From NCBI RefSeq assembly GCF_023734775.1, contig NZ_AP025732.1, positions 2,610,501 through 2,674,500 on the forward strand: a stretch of 64,000 nucleotides of DNA, read 5' to 3'. The notes beneath the pieces are model-generated. The model saw only the letters and a list, made by a program, of their open reading frames with translations. It did no database searches and had not been told where the DNA came from. Positions 26,734-35,027 of this stretch are shown here, piece by piece. Numbering within the stretch: the first letter of the stretch is position 1; each line of letters opens with the position of its first letter. The translations under genes were made by a program, and so were the position numbers. The DNA comes from Nostoc cf. commune SO-36 (lineage in GTDB: Bacteria > Cyanobacteriota > Cyanobacteriia > Cyanobacteriales > Nostocaceae).

Positions 26734-26896
26734 CAGAATTCAGGAGTCAGGAGTCAGAATTCAGAATGAATTCTGTACGACTGGCGGATAGCGTAGCGGT
26801 AGCGAGTCTTCTCCCAAGGGGAGACGTTTCACGAACGATAGCGAAGCGTTAGCGAGTCTGCGAGCGTCGCGTCTTGATTCTGACTCCTGAATTCTG
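26734..26896. mobile_element. 163-bp element with perfect 16-bp inverted ends
   Basis: CAGAATTCAGGAGTCA at 26734-26749 is the exact reverse complement of TGACTCCTGAATTCTG at 26881-26896. The interior holds GC-rich palindromic repeats (GATAGCGTAGCGGTAGCGAG, GAAGCGTTAGCGAGTCTGCG). It is non-coding and lies between glgA and nblA. No target duplication is obvious, so it may be a composite of older repeats rather than a recent insertion. Confidence 0.6.
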
Positions 26897-26918
26897 ACTT
26901 CTTCTTCAATTTTTTAAT

Positions 26919-27089
26919 TTAAGCTTGTTTGAGCAGATGTTTGACCAAATTATCTTTCACCATCATCTGTCGTAAAACTTCTAACAAAAATTCCTGAGCT
27001 TCTTCTTGACTCAAGCTTTTTACTTGGTCTTTCAAATTTTGTAAACGAAACTGTTGCTCTAAAGTTAGTTCGATTGGGAAGTCCATCAT
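26919..27089 (-). CDS. nblA: NblA-family phycobilisome degradation adaptor
   Basis: A protein of 56 residues starting MMDFPIELTLEQQFRLQNLK and ending VKHLLKQA. The pattern (I/L)ELTLEQQF, SQEEAQEFLLEVLRQMM and the short C-terminal helix is that of NblA/Ycf18, small helical dimers that target phycobilisomes for degradation by Clp protease during nutrient starvation. Two adjacent ATGs (27089 and 27086) follow a strong GAGGAG ribosome binding site. A GTA-N8-TAC sequence, the NtcA consensus, lies 29 bp upstream. It is divergent from cpcS. Heterocystous cyanobacteria carry several nblA copies; which one this is cannot be told here. Confidence 0.85.
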   Translation of the reverse strand: MMDFPIELTLEQQFRLQNLKDQVKSLSQEEAQEFLLEVLRQMMVKDNLVKHLLKQA

Positions 27090-27117
27090 TCACTCCTCGG
27101 ATTTACTGAATTAAAGG

Positions 27118-27131
27118 GTATTTTTTATTAC
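27118..27131 (-). promoter_or_regulatory. Candidate NtcA box upstream of nblA
   Basis: GTA (27118-27120), eight bases (TTTTTTAT), TAC (27129-27131) fit the NtcA consensus. The site centre is only about 35 bp from the nblA start codon, closer than usual for class II activation, and the word is short enough to occur by chance. nblA induction under nitrogen starvation is known; direct NtcA control here is inference. Confidence 0.35.
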
Positions 27132-27401
27132 CACTAGTGTAAAGACGTAAGCTATGGTAGACATTGCTTTTAAATATTTTATAACTGAAATCCTAAAATG
27201 TCTAAATTGTCAAGCGTTAACAAATAAAGCTTGCAAAAGTTTACAATCACATAGCAACATCTTTGCCTCTTCCTTTGTAGGGAATTTATTGAAGCTAACC
27301 GCTAATGGCTGTAATGTTTAGAATGTTTATATACCAACAACTTTAAAAAGAAAAAACTCGGAAAACATCATCCGCAGGAGTAATAAGTAGGAGTCAGAAG
27401 A

Positions 27402-28022
27402 TTGATAGACGCAATGGAATTTTTTCAGCTAAGTGCTGGTAAGTGGCGATCGCAACGTGCAACTCATCATCTGGCGTTCAAGCGCTCAGAGATAGGAGAA
27501 TCGGATATCCAGGTAGAAACTCTGGATGCCGAACATCCAGAAATCATTGAACTGTGCCGATATCATGAGATTGACCCCAGCCTTTCAGTCGGAGGGTCGC
27601 GTGTGGCTTGGCTAGGCACAATGGCTTGGGATAGAGAAGGTGAAGAGAATCATCAAGGAAAAACCATATTTGCGATCGTGCCTGATAGCGATAACCCCAG
27701 GCAAGGAAAATTACTCCGCGAAAGAGGTTATGCCGAAATCGTCCCTGTAGTCGGTCTTTTTCACATGGATGATGAAGATGGGCTAGTGTTGACAACCGAA
27801 TACGAAACAATGAGTTCCATTGAGCGATTCTGGTTTGCCAGCCCAAATATGCGACTGCGAACCAGTACAGTTAAACGGTTTGGCGGCTTCAGCACGGCAT
27901 CATTTTGTAGCGAAACTCGCATGGAAACTTCTGTTGAGGTTGCCAGTGCAGAAGAAGTTACAAAAATACAAGGGGCTGACGTTCTGGAAAAAAGACAGTT
28001 TTATTCAGTTTTGGGCTGGTGA
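27402..28022 (+). CDS. cpcS: CpcS/CpeS-type phycobiliprotein lyase
   Basis: Attaches phycocyanobilin to the Cys-84 class of sites on phycobiliproteins. The 206-residue protein carries the family's lipocalin-like barrel signature: [81 protein letters not shown] and [15 protein letters not shown] chose the TTG start at 27402 because AGGAG lies 8 nt upstream; ATG 27414 would be 20 nt from it. Its stop overlaps the next gene's GTG by 4 nt (GTGA), implying translational coupling. nblA is divergent and cpcG lies downstream, so the block is phycobilisome-related. Confidence 0.92.
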   Translation: MIDAMEFFQLSAGKWRSQRATHHLAFKRSEIGESDIQVETLDAEHPEIIELCRYHEIDPSLSVGGSRVAWLGTMAWDREGEENHQGKTIFAIVPDSDNPRQGKLLRERGYAEIVPVVGLFHMDDEDGLVLTTEYETMSSIERFWFASPNMRLRTSTVKRFGGFSTASFCSETRMETSVEVASAEEVTKIQGADVLEKRQFYSVLGW

Positions 28023-28594
28023 ATTATCTCAAGCAGAGCGATGCTTTTATCCGTGGGCGAGATTATTTGCATCTGGTACAGGGGCTAGCCCTAGAACCAG
28101 GAATGGTGGATGTGTTTGATAACTTGCGCGATCGCATCCCCATTTGCACTTGGATCGGCGAAAATATTAATACCGTAAACGCTCAGATCAACGCCTATTT
28201 AGGGCTTTGTCATGAGTGCTTTCATGCCCAAGAGCGTCGCCACATCCAAATTTTTGCAGTACCCATAGCTCAGTCCTTCGGGATAGACGGGCTGTGCAAC
28301 ATTCTCATAAACCCAATCACTATTCTGGTTGATGTCGGTCGAGTTGCACCTAGAGACTGGTTTGGTGTAGTCGTCCATGAATATGCCCATGCCCATCTAG
28401 GAGACTTTGGCCACAATGAGCGATTCGCTAACATCCTATCTCATCTCTGTTTAGGGCTAGGATTAGAACCACCCTACTGGGAAGCAGGGATGGAAGCAAC
28501 TTTGCGTAGTTGGCCTTACTGTAAATCAACCATAGATCCCCTGGAATTTTGGATAGGTCAAGGGAGTAGAGAGATTAGGGGAATGAGTAAATGA
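28019..28594 (+). CDS. Uncharacterised HExxH protein coupled to cpcS
   Basis: A protein of 191 residues, GTG start, overlapping the cpcS stop by 4 nt. It has no signal peptide. A zinc-metallopeptidase-type motif HEYAH occurs in [22 protein letters not shown] (about residues 119-140), preceded by a conserved-looking region with clustered Cys/His ([15 protein letters not shown]). This suggests a soluble metal-binding protein, possibly a peptidase of the SprT/minigluzincin type, though I recognise no named family. Tight coupling to a bilin lyase hints at a role in phycobiliprotein maturation or turnover; this is inference from position only. Confidence 0.75.
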   Translation: MNYLKQSDAFIRGRDYLHLVQGLALEPGMVDVFDNLRDRIPICTWIGENINTVNAQINAYLGLCHECFHAQERRHIQIFAVPIAQSFGIDGLCNILINPITILVDVGRVAPRDWFGVVVHEYAHAHLGDFGHNERFANILSHLCLGLGLEPPYWEAGMEATLRSWPYCKSTIDPLEFWIGQGSREIRGMSK

Positions 28595-29029
28595 AGTTTT
28601 TTCAATGTTCTATTCCCAATCTCTTAATTCCCATTAATTTCTTTTGCTAAATGTTAAAAGTTATTGCTTCAGTTCAGAAAGGTGAAACTGAATCTCCTAA
28701 TCTAAAATATGTGAATAAAGTTTTTTAGTCATTTACATGATCATTAAGCTACAAGCCCCACTCCCTTTTTTAATTAGCTATGAGTTAAATCCAGTAGGCT
28801 AATCGTTTTTCCTACTAATACTTAAATTGTGAAAAGGGGAATGGGATTACCCGCTAATTCTTAGATGATCGTGGTGAGGGATTCGGAGTCTTCTCCCTTG
28901 GCGCTAGCCTCTCCCTTTGGGAGAAGGGGAGATATTAAAAGCGATAGCCTAGCGTTAGCGAGTTCGTGAGTGTCTAGCGGTTTCTGTCGAGTCCGTTAGC
29001 GCTAGCGGTAGCGACGTAGAAGCGTCACT
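28595..29029. repeat. Intergenic region with palindromic repeat block
   Basis: The first 300 bp are AT-rich with no gene visible. Positions about 28895-29025 are a patchwork of palindromic repeats: an inverted pair TCTCCCTTTGGGAGA near 28910-28925, GCGTTAGCGAGTTCGTGAGTG and GTTAGCGCTAGCGGTAGCGA. It leads into the IS-like remnant upstream of cpcG. Confidence 0.5.
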
Positions 29030-29268
29030 TCCGAACCCGAAGGGTGAACTTCGGAACAAAAATCAATAACTGCCTTGGGAAGCAGGGCGGCTGCCTGGGT
29101 TCCTCGCAAAGTGAGGATAAAGCTGGTAACAGTAGAGAGGCAGAGTAAGCCCATCACCGGATTTGGTTTCGGACACTCAATTAATGAGTGTACCTAACGT
29201 GGCATCTGCCGATGAGACAGGAAGCCCCCGTTGTATTTGGTACTCCGAATCAGCGGTGGGTACTTCAC
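29030..29268 (+). mobile_element. Probable IS200/IS605-type right-end remnant upstream of cpcG
   Basis: Position 29221 starts GAAGCCCCCG and 29253 starts GCGGTGGGTACTTCAC: the imperfect stem-loop (about 11 bp, two mismatches) with the GAAGCCC...GGGTA(C)TTCAC ends typical of right ends of TnpB-carrying elements. An upstream open frame (29047-29148, containing INNCLGK and ending SREAE) resembles the degenerate C-terminus of such a transposase-associated protein. No intact tnpA or tnpB is present. The end of the element is only 37 bp before the cpcG start codon, so it may contribute to the cpcG leader. Based on pattern recognition only. Confidence 0.45.
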
Positions 29269-29305
29269 GGTTATTAACTTTAATTAAGAACATGGAGGCT
29301 TTAGA

Positions 29306-30073
29306 GTGGCAATTCCTCTGTTAACATACGACCCTTCAAGTCAAAACCAGCGTGTAGCTGCTTATGAAGTACCGGGTGATGAACAGCCCAGGATTTTTAC
29401 TACAGACAATTTGCTTTCTCCCTCAGATTTAGATGTTCTGATCGAAGCAGCATATCGTCAAATTTTCTTTCATGCCTTTGCTGCCGATCGCGAAACATTC
29501 TTAGAGTCCCAACTCCGTAATGGACAGATTACAGTGCGGGACTTTGTTCGAGGCTTGGTGCTTTCCAATACCTTTAGAAAAAGCTTTTACGACCTCAACA
29601 ATAATTATCGCTTTGTTGAGCAAGTAATTCAGCGCGTTCTAGGCCGCGATCCTTACAACGAGCGGGAAAAAATTGCCTGGTCAATTGTAGTCGCTACCAA
29701 GGGTATTAGAGGCTTTATTGATGAAGTCCTCAACACTGAAGAGTACCTAAGCAATTTTGGAGACTCCACAGTGCCTTATCAGCGCCGTCGGATACTGCCA
29801 TCCCAATCTGAAGGTGAGTTGCCATTCAACATCAAATCTCCGCGATATGAAGCTTACCACCGTACCAAACTGGGCTTCCCCCAAATCATTTGGCAGGTCG
29901 AAGTACGCAGATTCCTTCCACAAGAGCGAAAGCCCAAAGCAGGCGATCCAGCTCTATTCTTGTCTATGGCACAAAGTGTCAATGCAACAGGCAATACACC
30001 ACAAAGGATCTCGTCGTTCAATATCGATATCGAAAAGTCTGTACCTTATCGGCAACTGGCAGGAATTAAATAA
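29306..30073 (+). CDS. cpcG: Phycobilisome rod-core linker CpcG
   Basis: CpcG joins phycocyanin rods to the allophycocyanin core. The 255-residue protein begins [17 protein letters not shown] and has the linker (PBS) domain: [57 protein letters not shown] and INTEEYL-like [26 protein letters not shown], then a C-terminal core-binding tail. The GTG start at 29306 has a strong GGAGG 7 nt upstream. Nostoc genomes carry several cpcG paralogues, often in tandem; this one stands alone, preceded by a mobile-element remnant. An inverted repeat follows it. Confidence 0.93.
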   Translation: MAIPLLTYDPSSQNQRVAAYEVPGDEQPRIFTTDNLLSPSDLDVLIEAAYRQIFFHAFAADRETFLESQLRNGQITVRDFVRGLVLSNTFRKSFYDLNNNYRFVEQVIQRVLGRDPYNEREKIAWSIVVATKGIRGFIDEVLNTEEYLSNFGDSTVPYQRRRILPSQSEGELPFNIKSPRYEAYHRTKLGFPQIIWQVEVRRFLPQERKPKAGDPALFLSMAQSVNATGNTPQRISSFNIDIEKSVPYRQLAGIK

Positions 30074-30119
30074 CGATTTTTGGTCTGTGGCTGGCTAGTA
30101 CATCCATTTGATCATTTTA

Positions 30120-30206
30120 TAGCGTGCATAAGTCTTGGGTTAGGTAGGAATTTCATTTAGATTTAACTAAATGAAACAGACTCTATCCCATGTCTAATGC
30201 ACGCTA
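30120..30206. terminator. Nested inverted repeats between convergent cpcG and rluD-like gene
   Basis: Outer perfect arms TAGCGTGCAT (30120-30129) and ATGCACGCTA (30197-30206) enclose an inner perfect hairpin TTCATTTAG-ATTTAA-CTAAATGAA (30152-30175). The position between convergent genes suggests bidirectional termination; a small palindromic repeat element is an alternative. Confidence 0.5.
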
Positions 30207-30262
30207 ATTTTTAATAGGCATTGGGCATGGTTTTCGCAATGCTTAATGTTTGTGAAATGAGC

Positions 30263-31276
30263 TTAAAGTGTAGTTCGTCTTTTTAGCATCTCCAAAAGTT
30301 TTGTGAAATGGGCGGGAGGAGTAGCTGTCACTTCAATCAACTCCCCAGAAATAGGATGCAGCAATTTTAGCCGCCAAGCGTGCAGTGCTTGACCGGGCAA
30401 ATTTACCCCCACGGAATGACCAGAACCATAAACTCGATCGCCAACAATAGGATGACCCATTTTGCTACTATGGACGCGGATTTGATGGGTGCGTCCAGTT
30501 TCTAATTGAAAGTGAATTAAAGTGAAGTTACCAAGGCGTTCTAATACTTGCCAGTGAGTGACGGCGGCTCGTCCGCCTTGTTCAACGGGTATAATCGCCA
30601 TTTTCTTGCGGTCTTGGGGATGGCGACCAATGGGTAAGTCAATGCTGCCACTTTCAACTTTTGGCGCACCGTAAACTACACCCAAGTATTCTCGCCGTGC
30701 GGTTTTAGCTTTGAGTTGCGCTTGTAGATGATGATGGGCAACATCTGTTTTAGCGATCGCGATCGCACCTGTTGTATCCTTATCCAATCGATGGACAATT
30801 CCCGGACGTTGCACTCCGCCAATCCCTGGTAAATTGGGACAGTGTGCTAACAGTGCATTTACCAAAGTGCCATCTGGATGACCGGGCGCAGGATGGACAA
30901 CTAAACCTGCGGGTTTGTTGAGAATAAGTAACTGGTCGTCTTCGTAAAGGATATCTAAGGGGATATCTTCTGCAAGGAGTTCTAGGGGTTGAACTTCTGG
31001 TATTTCCAGAGTGATGCGATCGCCTACCTTGACATTGATCTTCTTAGATGTGCAAACTTGATCGTTAAGTTGAACATTACCCTGTTCGATTAACTGTTGG
31101 ATGCGCGAACGGGACAAATCTGGTAATTCTTGGGAAAGGTAACGGTCGAGGCGATCGCCTTTGGTGTTGACACAGTGTATCGTACTCTTAAGGGGAAGCA
31201 AGCTAGGTAAAGCATCCTCCAGTGGAGTTGATAAGCGATCGCTATTTTCTTGGATTTGTAAATTAAATTCGGTCAC
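30263..31276 (-). CDS. RluA/RluD-family 23S rRNA pseudouridine synthase
   Basis: A protein of 337 residues with an N-terminal S4 RNA-binding domain (RLDRYLSQELPDLSRSRIQQLIEQGNVQLN, about 40-100) and a catalytic pseudouridine synthase domain. The catalytic aspartate is in PGIVHRLDKDTTGAI; LVVHPAPGHPDGTLVNALLAH and ETGRTHQIRVH are further RluA-family motifs. The domain order is that of RluD, which modifies helix 69 of 23S rRNA, but the RNA target cannot be fixed by sequence reading. GTG start at 31276. Confidence 0.92.
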   Translation of the reverse strand: MTEFNLQIQENSDRLSTPLEDALPSLLPLKSTIHCVNTKGDRLDRYLSQELPDLSRSRIQQLIEQGNVQLNDQVCTSKKINVKVGDRITLEIPEVQPLELLAEDIPLDILYEDDQLLILNKPAGLVVHPAPGHPDGTLVNALLAHCPNLPGIGGVQRPGIVHRLDKDTTGAIAIAKTDVAHHHLQAQLKAKTARREYLGVVYGAPKVESGSIDLPIGRHPQDRKKMAIIPVEQGGRAAVTHWQVLERLGNFTLIHFQLETGRTHQIRVHSSKMGHPIVGDRVYGSGHSVGVNLPGQALHAWRLKLLHPISGELIEVTATPPAHFTKLLEMLKRRTTL

Positions 31277-31449
31277 AATTGCTCTGGATTATTAATTCCC
31301 CATTCTTTAAGTAAAGCGCGAAATACTTTAAAAGGGCGTTAGAAATCGTGTCATTTTCCCAAATTCGATGTAGAAAATGCACTAGCCAAAAAGCGATCGC
31401 TTAAATTTTCTCTGTCTCTACTTCTCCGTGTCCTCCGCGCCTCTGCGGT

Positions 31450-31803
31450 TCATAATTCTAAATCTATAACTTCTTGCGGCAATTCAAATAAACCATCTTC
31501 CTTAGCTTCAAAATCAGTCACTTGATACACAGCATCAATATTTAACTCACCATAAATATGAGGAAATAATTCTCCTATTTCAGCAGGTTCATAGCGAATT
31601 TCAGCTTGTACTTTATCAGAATTAATAAAAAGTAGTACCAAGTCTTTTTGACTATTAAAAAATCTCTTTGCAACCTTGAGTATTTGTGTTGATTTTGAAC
31701 AATGTATAAAACCTTCACTGTCTAATGAATCAGCGCGATATGTACCGAGATTTTTTGCTTGTTCCCATTGTTGGCGTTTGGTGATGTGGAGGATAGTATT
31801 CAT
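31450..31803 (-). CDS. DUF952 family protein
   Basis: A protein of 117 residues with the DUF952 pattern: ILHITKRQQWEQA at the N-terminus, the core SEGFIHCSKSTQI, then LVLLFINSDKV and the segment ELFPHIYGELNIDAV. The fold is related to ADP-ribosyltransferase-like or phosphotransferase-like domains, but no function is established. Its ATG overlaps the stop of the upstream KGK gene (ATGA), so the two are translationally coupled. Confidence 0.85.
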   Translation of the reverse strand: MNTILHITKRQQWEQAKNLGTYRADSLDSEGFIHCSKSTQILKVAKRFFNSQKDLVLLFINSDKVQAEIRYEPAEIGELFPHIYGELNIDAVYQVTDFEAKEDGLFELPQEVIDLEL

Positions 31804-32249
31804 GTTGCTTCTGCTTGTATCATTTTACGAATATCATCTAAAGGCGATTCAGGTTCATTAGGATTATCAGAATAAAATTCTAACACTACAATAATGTTCA
31901 GTTTGGCATCTTGCTTGTACATCAATGGAGAAACGATTCCTGTAGATACTTTTATTCTGAGTTTCCCTCCTTGCCAGTTTGTAGAGCCAACTCTGAAAAC
32001 TTTACAGTTGATGCCTTCGCTAGAAGATTGCCATGTGATATCTTCAACTTTAAAATTGACTTCGTTTATGCACAATCGGTTAAAAATTCCTGAAACAGAG
32101 AAATCACTATGATGCTCTCTTAATTGTGTACGAAATTTCTGGTTAAAATTTTCAGATATCAATTCTTTGAATCTACTAACGATATATGTATCTTTATTAA
32201 ATAACAAAACATCGGCACCAAAGTCTAAGAGTTGGCAGATATTGCTCAT
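31800..32249 (-). CDS. KGK domain-containing protein
   Basis: A soluble protein of 149 residues. It resembles the cyanobacterial KGK family: an N-terminal DVLLFNKDTYIVSRFKEL segment, a central KVFRVGSTNWQGGKLRIKVS, and the acidic C-terminal motif EFYSDNPNEPESPLDDIRKM. The family is small, largely restricted to cyanobacteria, and has no known function. It overlaps the DUF952 gene by 4 nt, so the two are probably co-expressed. ATG start. Confidence 0.8.
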   Translation of the reverse strand: MSNICQLLDFGADVLLFNKDTYIVSRFKELISENFNQKFRTQLREHHSDFSVSGIFNRLCINEVNFKVEDITWQSSSEGINCKVFRVGSTNWQGGKLRIKVSTGIVSPLMYKQDAKLNIIVVLEFYSDNPNEPESPLDDIRKMIQAEAT

Positions 32250-32468
32250 ACTAATCCTAGTAATTAATGTAAATTAGAAAGTGTCTGCATGATAATTTAA
32301 ACTAACAAACTATTCTAATCCGTAATTATTACCATCAATGCAGTAATAATACTGATATTCAAGCCGCTAAAGATAATCGCTCAAAAACATTATTTTTTAA
32401 AATCTCATAGCCAGACACTCAAATACAAAGTTTTCCTTTATGCTTTTGCGTTGCGTAAGGTTATCATT

Positions 32469-33983
32469 CTATAAATTAGGTGGAATACAAACATCTGGCG
32501 CACACAAACCAGGAAATTCCAGCGTTGTCACCTTAAAAGTATCCAAATCTACGCAACGAATAGCATGGTTATTAGTATCAGCAATATATAAATGTGAACT
32601 CAAAACGCTCAATCCCGAAGGTTCAAAAAATCGGCTATTCTTACCTTGACCATCGTGTAAACCAGTAGAACCATCTCCTAAAACTGTTTGACAATTTCCA
32701 CTGGGACTAACTAATTTAATTTTATGGTTATAGGTATCTGCCACCCACAAAAAATTTTGCGCGTATTCCACTCCTAAACAATGTTGCAAACGAACATCAT
32801 CACCTTGTCCATCTACATCGCCAAAACCAAATAAATCGCCGCTACCGCAAACAGTTCGCACTTGATAGGGTTCTACAATTCCTACACTACGAATTGAACT
32901 AACTTCACTGTCAGCAATATATAATTCTTGCCCATTATTAGTAATACCGCTAGGTTGAGCAAAAGCAGATTCGGTAAGCGAACCATCAATACAAGCTTCT
33001 GCACCAGTACCAGCATAAGTTTTGATAATACCAGTTTCTAAATCCATTTGCCAAATTTGATGCGGCCCAGCCATTGCAATAAACAGTGTATTTCCCACTT
33101 TTACTAAATCCCAAGGCGAATTCAGCGCGGTTTCTAAACCAGCACCGCCATGAGGACGGATATTGCGGCTTTGTTCACCAGTTCCTGCGATCGCTTCCAC
33201 TACTTGACGCTTTAAATCAACTCGCCGCAGCGCATGATTTTCTGTATCAGCAACATAAATAATCTCATTTTCGCCATCATAAGCCATTCCCTGCGGTGCA
33301 AAAAATTGTGCTTCACTAAAACTACCATCGGTTAAACCAGATTTTCCAGTCCCAATCAAGTGCAGAATTTCCCCGTTGAAGCTACTCACAACTAGGCGGT
33401 GATGTCCAGAATCAGCGATAAACAAACCCATTGGAGTAGCTAGAACTTTTCCTGGAAAAGCTAGAGGTGTAATTAATGGTTGGCGCTGTTTTTCTAAAGT
33501 CAAGCTGATTTCTTGAAAATTAATTGTCCCTTTGTCTTGATGTTGCTGAATTAACTTTTGAATTAACTCGTCTAAAGTGTCACGATTTCCTTCACCAGAA
33601 ATCTGGCCAATCACATAACCTTCTGGATCAATAATTATTAAAGTAGGCCAGGCACGCACAGCATACTCTTCCCAAATCCGAAAACCTCTGTCAACTACAA
33701 CTGGATGTTCAATGTCGTAGCGCAGGATAGCTTGGCGAATATTTTCTGTTTCTTTTTCGTTGTCAAATTTGGCAGAATGGACGCCGATAACGGTAAGGCT
33801 ATCTTTATATTTTTGTTCTAAATATTTCAGATTTGGCAGAATATGCAGACAATTAATACAGCAGTATGTCCAAAAGTCCAAAATTACGACTCTACCCTTG
33901 AGTTCTTTAACAGAAAAAGGTTTATCGGTGTTGAGCCAAGAGTAATTTTGTGGTAATTCGGGCGCTCTGACACGGGGAATCAT
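32469..33983 (-). CDS. Thioredoxin-like / NHL-repeat protein (NHLRC2-like)
   Basis: A protein of 504 residues. The N-terminal thioredoxin-like (TlpA/redoxin) domain covers about 1-150 with the active-site region DFWTYCCINCLHILPNL and the cis-Pro segment RAWPTLIIIDPEG. It is followed by about six NHL beta-propeller repeats (segments such as GLFIADSGHHRLVV, IIYVADTENHALRRVDL, FLWVADTYNHKIKLV and HLYIADTNNHAIRCVDL). The layout equals NHLRC2, found from bacteria to humans. No signal peptide is seen, so it should be cytoplasmic. Redox activity is plausible but unproven. ATG start. Confidence 0.9.
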   Translation of the reverse strand: MIPRVRAPELPQNYSWLNTDKPFSVKELKGRVVILDFWTYCCINCLHILPNLKYLEQKYKDSLTVIGVHSAKFDNEKETENIRQAILRYDIEHPVVVDRGFRIWEEYAVRAWPTLIIIDPEGYVIGQISGEGNRDTLDELIQKLIQQHQDKGTINFQEISLTLEKQRQPLITPLAFPGKVLATPMGLFIADSGHHRLVVSSFNGEILHLIGTGKSGLTDGSFSEAQFFAPQGMAYDGENEIIYVADTENHALRRVDLKRQVVEAIAGTGEQSRNIRPHGGAGLETALNSPWDLVKVGNTLFIAMAGPHQIWQMDLETGIIKTYAGTGAEACIDGSLTESAFAQPSGITNNGQELYIADSEVSSIRSVGIVEPYQVRTVCGSGDLFGFGDVDGQGDDVRLQHCLGVEYAQNFLWVADTYNHKIKLVSPSGNCQTVLGDGSTGLHDGQGKNSRFFEPSGLSVLSSHLYIADTNNHAIRCVDLDTFKVTTLEFPGLCAPDVCIPPNL

Positions 33984-34016
33984 AGGTAATTCGTAATTCG
34001 TAATTAATAATTTAAT

Positions 34017-34963
34017 GTGGCTGTATCTGTTGTGAAAAGACTTGAAAAATTAACTACTACGGAGTTATCAGCTTTGGTACAAGAAGCGAAAACTAAAGCT
34101 GAATACGGAAAAGTTATCGATCGCATTCCGCAATTAGCAAAAGCTAATCCTGGTTGGTTTGCAGTTCAAATCTACTGTAAATCGGGACACACCATCAGCT
34201 TTGGGGATACTGCTTGTGTCTTCCCGCTAATGAGTGTGATTAAGACATTTTGTCTACTTTATCTGCTGGAACATTTTGGAGCAGAAACAGTTTTTGGGTG
34301 GGTTGGGGTGGAATCATCGGATGCACCCTTCAATTCTTTAGAACAATTAGTTAGCGATCGCGGACACCCCGCAATCCGATGATTAATAGTGGAGCAATTA
34401 CTCTCGCTGATAAATTACCTGGAAAGGACGCTAGCGATACCTACGGTGGGCTTTGCCAACGCACTTTTTTATTTTGTCAATGGCTCAACCAATTAGCAGG
34501 TTGCCAAACTAAGGCTAGATGAGGTAAGCTAGCTTCAGTGCGATTAACCCGCTCAAAAGCCAATGAAGCGATCGCCAACTATCTTGCCGAAACAAGTCAT
34601 CTAGAAAATCCAGAAACTGCGCTGACACTTATGAGCAAATATGCTGTATCTCTGGAGAGTTGAAGATTTAGCTTTGTAGGAAAACTCCTAGCTTGTGAAA
34701 ATGGCAGTTTATGCTCACAAAACCGCCGAATTGTCAATGCTGTAATGTCAAATTGTGGACTGTACGAAGCTTCTGCCCAGTTTGCAGTCAGAGTTGGTTT
34801 ACCGATGAAATCGGGGATTGGTGGTGGACTTGTAGCAATAGTACCAAGTGAGGGGGCGATCGCTTGCTACAGTCCCACCTTGGATATGGTAGGAAATCCT
34901 GTAGTAGGGCTTGCCTTTGTTGAGGCTTTATCGCAAAAGTTAGAGTTGAGCATTTTCGGCTAA
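34017..34963 (+). pseudogene. glsA: Glutaminase (broken by at least five single-base indels)
   Basis: Glutaminase converts glutamine to glutamate and ammonia; the fold is that of serine beta-lactamases. Present in order are the SxxK region in CVFPLMSVIKTF, SSDAPFNSLEQL, MINSGAITLADKLPGKDA, NEAIANYLAETSHLENPE, GKLLACENGSL and CGLYEASAQFAVRVGLPMKSG, ending LELSIFG. The frame breaks near 34375 (CCCC instead of CCCCC), around 34510-34520, near 34622, 34664 and 34677, each by one base. Correcting them gives about 316 residues, normal for the family. The cluster of breaks in 300 bp could be poor consensus or a real pseudogene. GTG start assumed. Confidence 0.8.
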
Positions 34964-35020
34964 ATTGCCGTAGATAAAATTTACCGGATTATTAATCTCG
35001 TGAGCAATGCCAGCTACCAT
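34940..35020 (-). pseudogene. Histidine-kinase HisKA fragment
   Basis: On the minus strand 26 codons read [20 protein letters not shown] plus six more residues before TAA. This is the phosphoacceptor segment of a sensor histidine kinase and nearly matches the same segment in the kinases at 49909-55584 and 59223-60542. The match continues for about 20 codons and then ends; its 3' end lies antisense to the last codons of the glutaminase gene, and it starts 8 bp downstream of the lipoprotein gene's stop. It is too short to function and is read as a relic of a kinase gene. Confidence 0.75.
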
Positions 35021-35027
35021 TCGTCTT

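Noticed and set aside
29041..29280. Considered a cobalamin riboswitch, RNase P RNA or CAST-type tracrRNA upstream of cpcG.
   Set aside because: None of the diagnostic conserved boxes of these RNAs is present; the GAAGCCC...TTCAC end fits an IS605-type right end better.
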